DNA of 64,000 nt from Magnolia sinica (GCF_029962835.1 NC_080575.1:43810336-43874335); one strand, 5' to 3'. Shown: positions 1 through 11,235, counted from the first letter of the stretch. The notes: a model not told the origin generated them from the letters alone. Made by a program: numbers and translations.

Positions 1-110
1 GAGCTTACAATCTGACTTATTTTTTGGGTCATGTCCTAAAGTGAAATGGTAAAACGGATGGACAGTGTGGATCAGACACATACATTATGGTGGGACCCAC
101 AGATTTTACC
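1..110 (+). repeat. Fold-back MITE, right arm only
   Basis: This is the terminal arm of the dispersed fold-back repeat described at 9663..10100. It reads through a GGATGGACAGTGTGGAT block and ends in ACATTATGGTGGGACCCAC, the family terminus. The rest of the copy lies outside the window. It probably sits inside intron 1 of the ABCB gene at 657..857. From 111 to 656 I see only AT-rich intron-like sequence and no second exon. Confidence 0.6.
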
Positions 111-656
111 ACGTGTGATTTTTGATGTGCATTTAAGATAATCATTGTCCTATTGCATTTTAAAAGTAATCATGACTTATTTACACCTATTTACATTGTA
201 ATTCTAAGAAACAAACAAGGCAACAAGAGTATTTTTGTAATTTCTAATTGTAAAGGCATTATTCGGTAAAATATAGATTCACGGGGAATTTTGCAGTAAA
301 AATCTGAGAAAAAGAAAAGCATTCAAATTTCATTGAGGAGACAAGCAATATAATGATAGTTCACCACCATAATTAAGGGGGAGTCATGCTCAGCATGCCC
401 CAAAAATCAGAGTATCAGACAATCTTAACCATCTGATTGCAATTTGCTCCATTGAATTTACACTGACAACCATTTTACTTTTAACGATTGTCTTGATATC
501 CACCAAGTAGATTGCTAGGATCATCTGATGAATGTGATTTTCGAGATATGCCCCATTAGAATAGGTTTAAAGAATACAGTCAAGTCGTATTGGCATGTTC
601 CGTCTAAAAGATGGAGGGGCTATAGAATTTATACATGTTTCATTGATTGAACTGAC

Positions 657-857
657 CTCATCTACTATATGGGATGACAAGAAGGAAGCAGCAGTTCCAT
701 AGGTGTTGAGGGTGCGGCTGAGGACCCACATCGTAAGGGGGTTCATCAACCCGTCTCCTATGCTTCCGATGATTCCCATTAATACCAACCATTGATCAAC
801 ACCGTCAGCCAATTTGAAAAGCTGAAAAACAGAAGTGTTTTGCTTCTTATTCTCCAT
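657..857 (-). CDS. First coding exon of an ABCB (MDR-type) full-size transporter
   Basis: The exon encodes 67 residues from an ATG at 857. Residues 9-20 (VFQLFKLADGVD) and 28-40 (GIIGSIGDGLMNP) match the N-terminus of plant ABCB8/ABCB15-type multidrug transporters, where the cytoplasmic head leads into the first transmembrane helix (about residues 22-46). The exon stops at GAG followed by a good donor (GTCAGT), phase 0; reading past it gives a short non-homologous tail. The family protein is about 1,200-1,250 residues, an ATP-driven exporter, usually at the plasma membrane, with two membrane and two nucleotide-binding domains. Only this exon is in the window and the remainder lies beyond position 1. 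A CT-rich leader and a TATA-like box lie upstream. Substrate cannot be inferred. Confidence 0.75.
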
Positions 858-879
858 CTTCTATCTTTTCTAAGTAGGA

Positions 880-979
880 GTAGGAAGGAGAGGAGAGGAG
901 AGGAGAGGAGAGAAACTGGCTAGGCGAACCACCTTACGTTCCCATCTTATACATTGTACTCTCTCTCTCTCTCTTTCTC
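880..979. repeat. GA/CT microsatellites in the ABCB 5' leader
   Basis: An imperfect run of AGGAG units (about 885-913) and a pure CT run (about 958-975) flank the putative TATA box of the ABCB gene. On the gene strand they give a CT-rich and GA-rich leader, which is common in plant core promoters and 5' UTRs. Confidence 0.7.
945..951 (-). promoter_or_regulatory. Candidate TATA box for the ABCB gene
   Basis: On the minus strand TATAAGA lies about 90 bases upstream of the ATG at 857, in a usual position relative to a short CT/GA-rich leader. This is a motif and spacing argument only. Confidence 0.35.
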
Positions 980-1060
980 ATGGACGAGGATTTGTAGATT
1001 GCCACATGGATGAGTGCGTAGGAGAGTACGTAAGAAGCAAAACCAATGTTTTGTCGGAGG

Positions 1061-1550
1061 CGGATTGGGTACTTTCCCTGCCTGTCCCGACCTCGGCACA
1101 AGCAGGGGCTCTGACGGGCCCATCGTGATTTATGGATTTTATCTACAACGTACATCCATTTTGACATTTCATTTTAGGATAAAATTCCAAAAATGAGACA
1201 GAGCCAAGGCTAAAGCAGACCATAGCACGAGAAAGCAGCGGTGATAATGACAGGCACCGTCGAATCTTTCTTAGAGTACACTGTGATGTTTATTTGCCAT
1301 CCAACTTGTTCATAAGGTCATATAAACCTGGATAAAGGAAAAAATAAATATCGGCTTGATTTGAAACTTCCGTAGCCCCTAAAAAGTTGTCAACGGTGGG
1401 AATTTAATTCCCACTGTGTGGTCCACGTGAACTTTAGATCTGCCTTACTTTTAATCTTATGCCGTAAAATGATATGGAAAAATGGATGGACAGTGTGGAT
1501 AAAACCTATACATCATCATGGTAACTACTTAGAGGAGTACCCAATCCTTG
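1061..1550. repeat. Fold-back MITE, near full length
   Basis: The left arm starts with GGATTGGGTAC and the right end carries its complement GTACCCAATCC. Between them are two long, diverged, mutually inverted arms (about 1117-1277 and 1385-1545) around a centre with TGATGTTTATTTGCCATCC. The arms carry the family blocks ATTTTAGG, AATGAGACAGA and GGATGGACAGTGTGGAT. It lies upstream of the ABCB promoter. No coding capacity is seen. Confidence 0.65.
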
Positions 1551-1867
1551 TCCGTTTTTGTCGCCGGCATCCACGGACAAGGATTCGTTAATGAGTAACG
1601 ACGTCTGTAGTGGTAGGTGCTGGAAAAGCTGTGTGTGCAGTGTGCCTATCAATATGTCCGTGGGTTTATCACACCGTCCATCCAATTTTCTTGCTCATTT
1701 TAAGGCAGAAGCCTAAATATGAGGTAGATCAAATCACAGGTGGACCCACGGTCATTAAAACACCCACTAAAATGTTACACGTGTAACAACTAATCAGCTT
1801 CTCTGACTGAACCACCTTCAAATATACTTTTAAGTTGCCTCACGATAATCCGCTTTCACAGACTGCG

Positions 1868-2165
1868 TGGTGAGTAACTCTGTGGGTCCCACCATGATGC
1901 GATTATCTTATCCACACACGTTCATCTGTTTCTCTAGCTAGTTTTAGGGTATCAGACCAAACTTGAAGCAAATTCAAGCTCAACCGGGCCACACCAAAGA
2001 AAATAGTAGAATTGTGCACATACTGTTGAAATTTCTTGAGGGCCATAGAAGTTTTGGATTAATCTGATATGTGTATTTTTCCTTCATCCATTTCTCTGTG
2101 ACCTTATGAATAGGTTGGATAATAGATAAACATCACTTTAGGCATTAAGAAGATTTCAATGGTTG
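1868..2165 (+). repeat. Fold-back MITE, partial copy
   Basis: The left arm starts at GTGGGTCCCACCATGATG and runs through the centre (GACCTTATGAATAGGTTGGAT); the right arm is mostly missing. A more diverged relative precedes it at about 1630-1800. A poly-T tract at about 2190-2205 and AT-rich sequence with no gene follow. Confidence 0.55.
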
Positions 2166-2366
2166 ATGTCATGTCATTATCCCATTGTTTTTTTTTTTTT
2201 TTTTGGTGTGCTGCTCTTAGGGCCTGGTTGATTTTATCATTTCTTGGCAAATACATTACAAATAGGTAATGGTTATTTACCTAAGTGATTACCATGCGAC
2301 TCCCAATCCTGGAGTTGAAACTTGCTTTTTCAACACTAAAACTGGGGGACACGTGTCTAAATAAAT

Positions 2367-2840
2367 GTGAGGCCATTGTAATGTATATGGCTTACCCACA
2401 TTGTCCATCCACTATGCGGATTGATTTTAGGGCATGAACCGAAAAAATGAGGTGGATCCAAAGCTCAAGCAGACCACACCATAGGAAATTAATTGTGGGA
2501 ATTGAGAGCCTATCGTTAAAAACTTCTTAGGTCACACAAAAGTTTTGGATTAACATGATATTTATGTTTTCCCCATATACATGTATGTGTGAACTTCTAA
2601 ACAGGTTAGATAATAAATAAACATCAATGTGGGCCTAGTAAAGGAAACAACCTTCAACGGTGGATGGCTTAAGAGTACTGCTTCCTTTGGTGTGAGCCAC
2701 TTGAGCTTTAGATCTTCTTCTTCTTCTTCTTCTTTATTTATTTATTTTATTTTGTCTTATAAGTCAAATTGTTTTAGTAAGATGTATGAATGGTGTGGAT
2801 ATGCCACATATATCATGGTGGGACTCACAAAATTAAGTCA
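2367..2840 (+). repeat. Fold-back MITE, near full length
   Basis: Both arms are recognisable. The left arm holds CCACATTGTCCATCCA and GGCATGAACC. The right arm holds AGCCACTTGAGCTTTAGATC and ends near ATCATGGTGGGACTCAC. A short TTC/TTTA microsatellite (about 2718-2750) has expanded inside the right arm. Non-coding. Confidence 0.55.
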
Positions 2841-2984
2841 AAATTTTGAACTGTTTTTTCATACATAAATACTCCCATATGTTCAAACAAGTTGAGACAG
2901 TAATAATTACTTATTTACAGCCTATTTCTAAAGAAATTCAAAAATCAAACAAACCCTTAACCTTTGGATATGCTTCAATGTTGG

Positions 2985-3400
2985 GCTCATGCTCTAAAAT
3001 AAACGGGAGAAGCATATAAACAACATGGATAAAATACATTTATTACACGGATAAAATACATTTATTATGGTGAGCCCCACAGAGTTTACTTGGCACATGA
3101 TTAGGTTGTATCTGTGGGGCGCACATTGATGTTATCCATATCTTCCATTTGGATCCAAATATCAGGTCAACCACACCACTGATCATTGAACGCCCACCAT
3201 TAAAAGCTTCTTATGGCCCACTGTAACATTTATTTACCAGGCAACTTGTTTATAAAGTATACTTGGCTGAAAGTAAAACACAAATATCAGCTTCATCTAA
3301 AACTTTTGTGGTCTACAAGCATTCAATGACTACTGTTTCCGGTGGTATTGTCCACATTAGATTTGGATTTACTTCATTTTTGGGCCATGCCGTAAGCAAC
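2985..3400. repeat. Two adjoining partial fold-back MITE copies
   Basis: At 2985-3100 a right arm ends in TTATTATGGTGAGCCCCAC and holds a local duplication of GGATAAAATACATTTATTA. At 3110-3395 a second copy starts with GTGGGGCGCACATTGATG and continues through centre and right arm. Both are diverged and non-coding. Confidence 0.5.
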
Positions 3401-3444
3401 AGGTGCATCGACGTGGGTTCCACAATCATGGCCTGACCATACTC

Positions 3445-3891
3445 TCCATTGAAATCCTTGGACGATTTAGAAATCATAGAATCTCATTGATACACTTCCA
3501 ATTCCAATTGCACTCTAATATATAGCATTTGGAGGAAACACAATCAAAATAGGAAACAGATTCTGCAAATTCACAGTTCTGCGAAAATCTGCACAGAATC
3601 TGTTGATGGCATCGAAACTAATCCTTCGATGACATAAAAATCATGTCGATGACATCGAACTAACACCTCAACTGTCCAGAGACAAAACATGATTTTTTTA
3701 AAATTTTCGATGGCATCGAACACTCATTAATGACATAAAAAATGTGCCCAGTTAGTCCAGCGACCAACTGAAGAAAATCTGAAAAATATCGATGGGATCG
3801 AGAACCGTTCGATGCCATCGAAGGTGATGTCGAACAGACTGTTGATGACATCGACAGATCCAAACAGACTCGATTTAAGGCATCTATTACA
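3445..3891 (-). repeat. 3' LTR of the Tork-like Copia, truncated
   Basis: It aligns with 9130-9567 over blocks such as CTTGATACACTCCCAATTCC-like and GAGACAAAACATGATTTT. It ends at CATCTATTACA, the terminus matching the other LTR. About 200 bases present in the right LTR (8935-9130) are missing here. It carries the TCGATG-type palindrome array (about 3605-3860). Confidence 0.8.
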
Positions 3892-6800
3892 ACAATCTTC
3901 ACCATATCTTCAATCTTTAACCATGTACCTTATTGTTCTCTTCTCTTATCTCTGCTTTGCATCATAACTCCATCAGCTTCTCGTGCACATTCCGTTTTCA
4001 TTTTATACCATCGTCAAGCCTAGAGAAGTCGCACAGAAATTAAATTTCTCTGCAGGAACCACCATGTGAGCATGTCCACTAGATTCACGCTGGTGTGAAT
4101 CTTCTCCAGAGTCACGCATCATTCTTCAAGCACCTGTCGGATAAAGTGGTGACGAACATCAATGTGTTTAATACATGAATAATAAACAGAGTTTTTAGCC
4201 AAATTGATAGCACTCTCGCTGTCACGATTAATCGGCACGGCCTCCTGCTGAAGTCTTAACTGATTTATCATGCCTCTCAACCAAACGCCCTTTTTAAATA
4301 CTTCCGTCACTACCATATACGCTGCTTCGGATATCGAAAGAGCCATCACAGACTGAAGCTTCAACATCTAACTGATCGCTCCACTCGATAATACAAACGT
4401 GTAATATGAAGCCGAATTTTTGGAATCCATACTGCCTGCGTAATCTAAATCCACATACCCTACTAACTTTGCCCATGTTTTCTCAAACGTTAAGACGTAG
4501 TCTTTTGTACCTCAAATGTACCGAAGTAGCCATTTCATTGCTTCCTAATGTTATTTGCCGGGTTTAATATATATCTGCTCACAACACCGACTGCTTATGA
4601 AATATCCAGTCTCTTACAGACCATGATATGCATTAAATTGCCAACTGCATTTGAATAAGGCACATAAGATATATCTTACTTTTCTTCATTAGATTTAGGA
4701 TACTGTTCCAAGGAAAGCTTGAAGTGAGACGTGTGGGGAGTGCTAATCGGCTTCACCTTGTCCATCCCATACTTGATTAATACATTTTCAATATATTCTG
4801 CCTAAAATAACCAAAGCCCGCTCATCTTCCTGTCTTTGTATATATCAATGCTGAGAACCCTATTTGTAGCCCCCAGATCTTTCGTTTTAAATGTCCCTGA
4901 TAACCAAGTCTTCAGTATGTCAATTTTAGACATATCATGAGTAGCAATCAACTTACAATACCAGGATGATGAATTTGTCATCGCTCAATGTCTTGTAATA
5001 GACACAGTGATGGTAAATTTTTGACTCAACATGAAAGAATCAAAATTTTAATACCATTTGCCTAGGCGACTGTTTCACACCGTATAATGACCTCATTAAC
5101 CTGCAAACTTTGTTCTCTGCCCCTTTAAATTTGTAGCCCTCTATTTGTTTCATGTAGATTTGCTCTTCCAATTCCCAATGTAGGAATGTAGTCTTGACAT
5201 CTCATCTTTTCAGCTCGAGATCGTATTAGGCAACCAGCGCCAACAAAAATCTGATAAACACCTGGTTAACCACTGGTGTGAATATTTCTATGAAGTCGAT
5301 TCCTTCTCTTTGAGCATAACCCTTTGCTACTGGTCTCGTTTTGTATCTATCATGTTTCCTTTTGAATAACCACTTCCATCCGATCACTTTTCGGCTCACT
5401 GGAAGCTCCACTAGCTCCCATGTGTAGTTCTTGTACAAAGAGTCGATCTCATCGTCTATAGACGCCTTTCACTTTTCTACATTAGGCTTATCAAGAGCCT
5501 CTTGAATAGTAGATGGGTCTCCTTTATCTGTAATGAAGGCATATGTGATATCAGAGTCATCCCCATATCTTGCCAGTAACTTGTGATCACGCGGTGAGTT
5601 TCTTCTTATAGGTGACTGATCTACCTGCTCCTGTACCTCTATTTGTGCATCTGTCTCTGCCTGATTATTATCTGTGTTAATTTGAATGTCCAAGATTAAC
5701 CTTTCTAGTTCCTTTTTCTTTTCTTAATCATTCTTGTGGAATAAGGAGCTTTCATTGAATCTAATGTCACGGCTAGTGATGACTTTGCATGTGACCTTGT
5801 TGTATAACTTGTAACCTTTCACACTAATAGCATGCAAAGAAAGATGTACTTTTTGACTCTATAGTCTAGCTTATCTCTCTCAACTGATGGTACATAAGAC
5901 TAAGACTCACAACGAAATATGTGCAAAATTGAGTAGTCATCTTATGGTTACTTTATTCTTCCTTTAGGATCTTACAATCAATTGCCGTAGAAGGGAACCG
6001 GTTCACTGAATAGCAAGCCGTGTTAATGGCCTCAGTTTATAGGTCCTTGTCCAACCCAGCATTACTTAACATGTATTGAGCCCTCTCCAAGAGAGTCCGA
6101 TTCATTCGTTTAGCCACATCGTTTTGTTCAGGCGTGTGGCGCACCGTGTAATGCCTAATGATCCATTCATCTTTGCAATATTTATTAAACTCAGTGGAAG
6201 TAAATTCTCCACCATTGTCAGTCCTTAAAACTTTATTTTTCGCCATGCTTGTTTTTCCACCATTGCCTTCTATTGTCTAAATGTAGTGAAAATTTTGGAT
6301 TTACGTTTCATGAAGTAAACCCAAACTTTCCGGGAGTAGTTGTCAATGAATGAGATAAACCATGATGACCATTTAACGGAAACCTCTAGCGATGACCCCC
6401 ATACGTTAGAGTGCATGTAATAAAGTACTCGCTTACATACATGCTTTCCAAATTTAAAGATAATATAGATTGTTTACCACATATATAATGCTCGCATATA
6501 TCTAAATTAGAATTCTTAAAAGTTGGAATCAAACAACGATAAGAAAGTAACTTTATGCCCCGCTCGCTCATGTGGCTCAGACGAGCATGCCACATATGTG
6601 TAGATGTGAAATCCACAATAGCTGCTGTTGCTCTGCCTACTGAAGTGTTTTTGAATAACCTGTAAAGGTTTCTGTGCCTCTACGCTCTCATAACCACGAG
6701 TGCCCCCTTTGATACTTTAATGACACCATTGACATCGGTGAACTTGCACTCTATTGCCTCGAGTGCATCGGGAGAAACCAAGTTCTTCTTCATGTCAGGA

Positions 6801-7110
6801 ACATGCCTGACCTCAATCAAGGTATGCTCCATCCCATCAAATATCTTGATGCACATCATACCAACAACCACAATATTATAGGCATTATCATTGCCCATAA
6901 ACACCTGTCCACAATCGCACTCTCTGTAACTGGCGAACTAACTCCGATGAGGAGTCATGTGATATGACGCCCCTGTATCAAGGATCCACTTGTCTCTACG
7001 ATCATCATATAAGTATCCGATCATAGGCAATGACAACACACCACTTGTGCTTGTCTTTTTATCAGACGTGGCAATGTTGGCATCTTTGGAAGAAGCCTCT
7101 AAGTTTTCTT
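3892..7110 (-). pseudogene. Copia pol: protease, integrase, RT, RNase H (broken)
   Basis: Read on the minus strand: the protease box WILDTGASYHMTP is at about 6960-7000. The GAG-pre-integrase segment (WHARLSHMSERG) is near 6590. The integrase core is at 6037-6246 (RTDNGGEF, with PEQND for the usual PQQNG). The RT start is at 5226-5438 (WKWLFKRKHD, GYAQREGIDF). RNase H is at 4119-4367 (CDS-type motif DSESAINLAKN, then KHIDVRHHFI). Stops and frameshifts separate all blocks. At about 4950-4956 the reading runs from ..IILVL directly into LIATHDMSKI, so the catalytic YVDDM box of the RT is gone. Confidence 0.85.
7103..7110 (+). repeat. hAT target-site duplication, left copy
   Basis: GTTTTCTT directly precedes the hAT terminus TAGAG. 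The same eight bases follow the other terminus at 8136-8143. Eight bases is the hallmark length for hAT. Confidence 0.85.
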
Positions 7111-8135
7111 TAGAGGTGGGCATCGAGTCGAGTCGGACCGGATTGGGTCCAACTCGATTCGGTCCGAAATTTCCAATGAACTGATCGAAACTTAATCTAA
7201 TCCGAAAAATGAGTCTGGGTCATTTGACTCAATCCGATCCGTTGCACTGCTGGCCTGACCCGAACTGAGTCCGACTTGGTCAGGGAAACCGAGTCAGATC
7301 GGGTTGGGTATGGTTCAGATTAGTCTTTCATTTTTTTTTGAAAAATTATTATTATTATTATTATATATATATTTTTTATGATTTTCATCGTTAAAAAATT
7401 CGTAGGTACCATCATAATGTTTATTTTCCATCCAATCTGTTAATAAGGTAACAATTACATGAATGAAGAGGAAAAACAAATTTCATATTGATCCAAAACT
7501 TCTGTGACCCCTAAAAGAGTTTCAATGGTAGACGTTCAACGCCCCATTGCTTTTTGCAGTGTGGTCTACTTGATCTTTAAATCAGTCTTATTTTTCGGCT
7601 CAAGCCTTAAGATGAGCCTGCCAAATGGATGGATGGTTTAGATATAACACATACCTCATGATGGGACCCACAGAACTTGCTGACGTCAATACACAGCTGG
7701 TGCGTAGTACACCTGCCAATTCGCTTCCTGATGTCACATCAATACACCAGTGTCAGGACTCGGTGCTCAAGGCCTGAGAGGAGACAGATTGGCTACTCCC
7801 TCTACTAGTGCTCTGTGGACCCCACCATGATGTATTTATTTCATCCATGCCGTCCATCTATTTTTCTAGATCATTTTATGGTATTAAACCAAAAATGAAG
7901 TATATCCCAATCTTAAGTGGACAACATTATAGGAAACAATGTTGAACGAACGTTGTGCGGATTGGATCGAATTGGTTCGGATTGGCTACTGACTCGAACT
8001 CGACTTGTTGTGCGGTCGGATCTAGGTGGGCCTATTTGATCCGACCTGATCCTGGCTTTGGTTCGGGTCGGATCGGATTCGACTGGTTCGATCGAGTCAG
8101 ATTTGTCAGTTCGGGTCGGTTCCTACCTAGCTCTA
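7111..8135. mobile_element. Non-autonomous hAT element nested in the Copia
   Basis: The 1,025-bp element starts TAGAGGTGGG and ends with the complement of TAGAGCTAGG, short imperfect inverted ends of hAT type, flanked by a perfect 8-bp duplication. Subterminal regions hold many GAGTCGGACC / GGGTCGGATC-like repeats on both sides, as expected for transposase-binding sites. There is no transposase. The interior is built from fold-back repeat sequence (7385-7690 and 7808-7952 in opposite orientations). Removing the element and one duplication leaves the host Copia reading frame continuous at this point, so it inserted after the Copia. Confidence 0.85.
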
Positions 8136-8143
8136 GTTTTCTT
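8136..8143 (+). repeat. hAT target-site duplication, right copy
   Basis: GTTTTCTT, identical to 7103-7110. Confidence 0.85.
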
Positions 8144-8930
8144 TATTCGATTTAGGATTTGTGCAATCCTTCTTCATGTGTCTAGTCATCCCACAATTCT
8201 AGCACTTTAACTTGCCCTTGCCCTTACCCTTGGATTTGGATCTCGACTGAGAAGATCTTATATCTCGCTCTGTATTCTGGCCTCTTGTAAATAATGCATT
8301 AAAAGAGGCCCCCATGCTACTATTTTTCTTTCTCATGGCCTTTCCCTGAAGGGATAAGATAACGGTGTTTACACTCAGGGACTTATTACTAGTGCATAAG
8401 GAATCCCTAAAAGACTCATACGTTGCCAAAAGAGAATTTAGCAAAATACATGCATGATCTTCATCTTTGAGCACTTCCTACATGTCTAGCAACTTACAAA
8501 TCAACTTTTTAAAATTATGGATATGTGCTTCCACATCTCCACCATCTACCATTCTGAAGTTAAACAATTGCAACTTTAAGTGTTTCTTATTTTCAAGGGA
8601 CTTTTTCACATAAACATCTTCTAGCTTCACCCACATATCCGCAGCAATTTTTTCCCTCATAACATTGTAGAGAACCTCAATCGTTAGATACAATTGAATA
8701 GATGATTTGACATTCTTATTAAGAGTCTTCCAATCATTGTCACTCATAGATGATCGTCGTTCCTTAAGAGCCACATCTTCCCCTTGCTTAGTTAATAGGC
8801 TAATCATCTTAACCTTACATAACTCAAAATTATTTTTGCATGAGTATTTCTCAATATTATAATTAGCGTTTCCCATTAATATTAATTCTTCAGATTCAAG
8901 CCTACGCCCCAACGATAGCTTTGATACCAC
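8144..8930 (-). pseudogene. Copia gag polyprotein (broken)
   Basis: The Tork-type gag reads from an ATG at 8930. The UBN2-like core (KNNFELCKVKMISLL, later LEDVYVKKSLENKKHLK) is followed by a basic SRSKSKGKGKGK tail and a CCHC zinc knuckle (C-x-NCG-x-T-x-H-x-KKDC) near 8165-8205. Two in-frame stops are visible: a TAG at 8475-8477 after LLDM, and a TAG for the expected Trp inside the knuckle (C-stop-NCG). The frame then reaches the hAT insertion and resumes at 7110 toward the protease. Gag would form the virus-like particle. Confidence 0.8.
8920..8930 (-). promoter_or_regulatory. Primer-binding site of the Tork-like Copia
   Basis: On the minus strand TGGTATCAAAGC follows the 5' LTR after a short spacer. 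This is the usual Copia site complementary to initiator methionine tRNA (consensus TGGTATCAGAGC) with one change. It overlaps the annotated gag start. Confidence 0.75.
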
Positions 8931-8934
8931 TTAT

Positions 8935-9567
8935 TGGGGATCGTGGAAGCACGTAGAGATGAATCTAGGATAACAATCCAATAGCACCAAGCAAACACAA
9001 AGAGAACACAATGATTTAATGTGGAAAAACCCTTTCAGAAAAAACCTTGACACAAAGTGACAGATGATCACTTTGAAAGCAAAAATTACAAAGTAAAGAG
9101 CTTACCCGATTTGAACAACCTCAAATCTCACCATTGCTACACCCTTTGAAACCCTTGGACAATTTAGAAACCTTATAATCTCCTTGATACACTCCCAATT
9201 CCGATTGCACTCCAATATATGGCCTTTGGAGGAAGCATAATCAAAATAGGAAACAAATGGCGCAAATTTCTAGTTTTGTGAAAATCTGCGCAGACTCTGT
9301 CGATGGCATCGAAACCATGTCAATGGCATCGAACTAATACCTCAACTGCCCAGAGACAAAACATGATTTTGCAAAAATTCTCGATGTCATTGAACACTCA
9401 TCGATGACATAAAAAATGTGTCCAATTAGTCCATCAATCAACTGAAGAAAATCTAAAAAATATCAATGGGATCGAGAACTATTCGATGCCATTGAAGGTG
9501 ACATCGAACATATAGTCAATGGCAACGACAGACCCAGTAACAGAATCGATTTAAGACATCTATTACA
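8935..9567 (-). repeat. 5' LTR of the Tork-like Copia
   Basis: On the minus strand the LTR starts TGTAATAGATG and ends CCCCA next to the primer-binding site, 633 bp. U3 holds the TCGATG/CATCGA palindrome array (9295-9540). A weak ATATAT TATA-like box is at about 9212-9222 just downstream on the minus strand. The outer flank is ATAAT. Confidence 0.8.
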
Positions 9568-9662
9568 ATAATAATAGCCGACTCCAAATACATAACCAAT
9601 AGGTGGGAAGCAAATTGCATCCTGCCCCACCTGAACAATAATCTTTCTAGGTAGGGGCTTCG

Positions 9663-10100
9663 TGGGGCTCACCATGATGTATGAGTTTTATCCCACCATC
9701 CATCCATTCTTCTAGATTATTTTAGGGTGTGACTTAAAAATTTAGGCAGATCCAAAGCTCAAGTGGACCAGGCCAAAGGAAGTGGTGGTGATAATGACAC
9801 CCACTGCTGAAACATTCCTTAGGGCGACCGTGATGTTTATTTTCCATCCAACCTGTTCATACGGTCAAACTGAATGAAGGAAAAACACAAATATAAGCTC
9901 GATGCAAAACTTCCATGGCTCTCAAGAAGTTTTTAATGGTAGGCATTCAACCCTCACCATGTGGTTTACTTGGGCATTGGATCTGTCTCATTTTTTAGTG
10001 CATGCCCTAAAATAATCTGAAAAAAATGAATGCATGCCCTAAAATAATCTGAAAAAAAATGAATGGACGGAATGGATAAAATCATACATCACGGTGGCCC
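9663..10100. repeat. Fold-back MITE, best full-length copy
   Basis: The termini are inverted: GGGGCTCACCATGATGTATGA at the left, and the complement of GGGCCACCGTGATGTATGA at the right, both followed by TTTTATCC. The arms (about 9663-9820 and 9935-10100) are long imperfect inverted repeats around a centre containing GTGATGTTTATTTTCCATCC. A 32-bp unit starting CATGCCCTAAAATAATCTG is tandemly duplicated at about 9999-10062. Non-coding. Use this copy as the reference for the family in this window. Confidence 0.75.
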
Positions 10101-10949
10101 TATAAAACCCTGTCTGGACGGATTATGGTCTAGGTGGGTGTGGGACGCAATCGGCTCCCCAACGGGTGGAAAATCATGTTCCCAAGAACCTTGCCTAAAT
10201 ATTAGAGACTTAAAAAGTAAATAAGTTGAGCTTGGACTGACCAATTCACCGTGAGTCGTAGGTCCAGTGAGATAGGGTCCAGTCATCCATTGTGTCAACT
10301 GAACCACACATACATATGGGTGTATTTTTTGGTGGGCCTCACCATATATCTGGGATGTATTAGTAAATGGGCTTACCCATTTTAAATTTGGACCACAAAG
10401 AAATTCTATTTTGAGCTTGTTTCAAGGCCTGAGATCGAGACTAGACAGCTATAATTTGTCTGGTTGGTGTGGCTTTTCTTCCATAAGCCATCTAATGTGG
10501 GGGCCATCGAGAGGGATGCTTTGGATTGGACACGTGTGGTGCTAATGCTGGGAACTAAGAATAAACTGTTAGTCGTCCTTTTTGTCTCTGATTAAAGGAT
10601 CTATATGGATAGATCCTCTTTTGGTATTGCACCGATACGAACAAGACTAGACATATATATTTAAATAACGCTTTCTATATTATTTTCGTTATTTTTATTT
10701 TTAGTGAGAGTTGGGAGTGGAATCGGTCTCTTGCATATTGACAAACGCGGACATTAGCGGAACGAGAGAGATTAAAGATGCGAATCGTTGCACATGTCTG
10801 TGCGTTTTTGTTGGTATTATTTGCCAAGTTGGCTGACGTGTAAATATGAGTTCCAAAGGAACTTTCTTATTTACAAATAACCTACTTAAGGGAAAAGGTT
10901 CTATGAGGTCAGGCCTTATGTCGACTTCCTATGAGGTTTGAGCTCTATC

Positions 10950-11235
10950 GCCCCACCGTGACGTGTGTTGGACAACCACACCATCAATTAGATGCACTCT
11001 TTTATGTGGGCCATGGACCTAAAAATCAGATCAATCCATAACTTAGGTGGGACACACAGTAGACAACAGTTGAGAATGGATGGCCACTCATTAAAACCTT
11101 CCACGTCGGCCACGGAGATGTGTGGTTCATTAAAACCTATGGACTGTGTTTGTTTTACTTGGATGAGGGGCCATACTAAATTTCAGGTCGTTCCAAAACT
11201 CAGGTAGCCCCCATCAAGTATTTTATATGTTTTAG
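10950..11235 (+). repeat. Divergent GTGGGCCATGG-type interspersed repeat
   Basis: Blocks such as GTGGGCCATGGACCTAAAAA, GGTGGGACACACAGTAGACAA and CATTAAAACCTTCCACGT resemble the fold-back family but differ in order and sequence, so this may be a sister family. The flanking 10101-10949 holds AT-rich sequence with no recognisable gene. Confidence 0.4.

Larger units (their letters stand above)
3445..9567 (-). mobile_element. Decayed Copia LTR retrotransposon (Tork-like) with nested hAT
   Basis: The minus-strand order is 5' LTR (8935-9567), primer-binding site, gag, protease, integrase, RT, RNase H, then a truncated 3' LTR (3445-3891), which is Copia order. The RNase H block resembles the Tork/TNT1 lineage (residues like DSESAINLAKN). 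The coding region has many stops and frameshifts, and the RT active-site box is deleted, so the element is dead. A hAT element interrupts it at the gag/protease junction. Because the 3' LTR lost its left end, no target duplication can be read. Confidence 0.85.
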
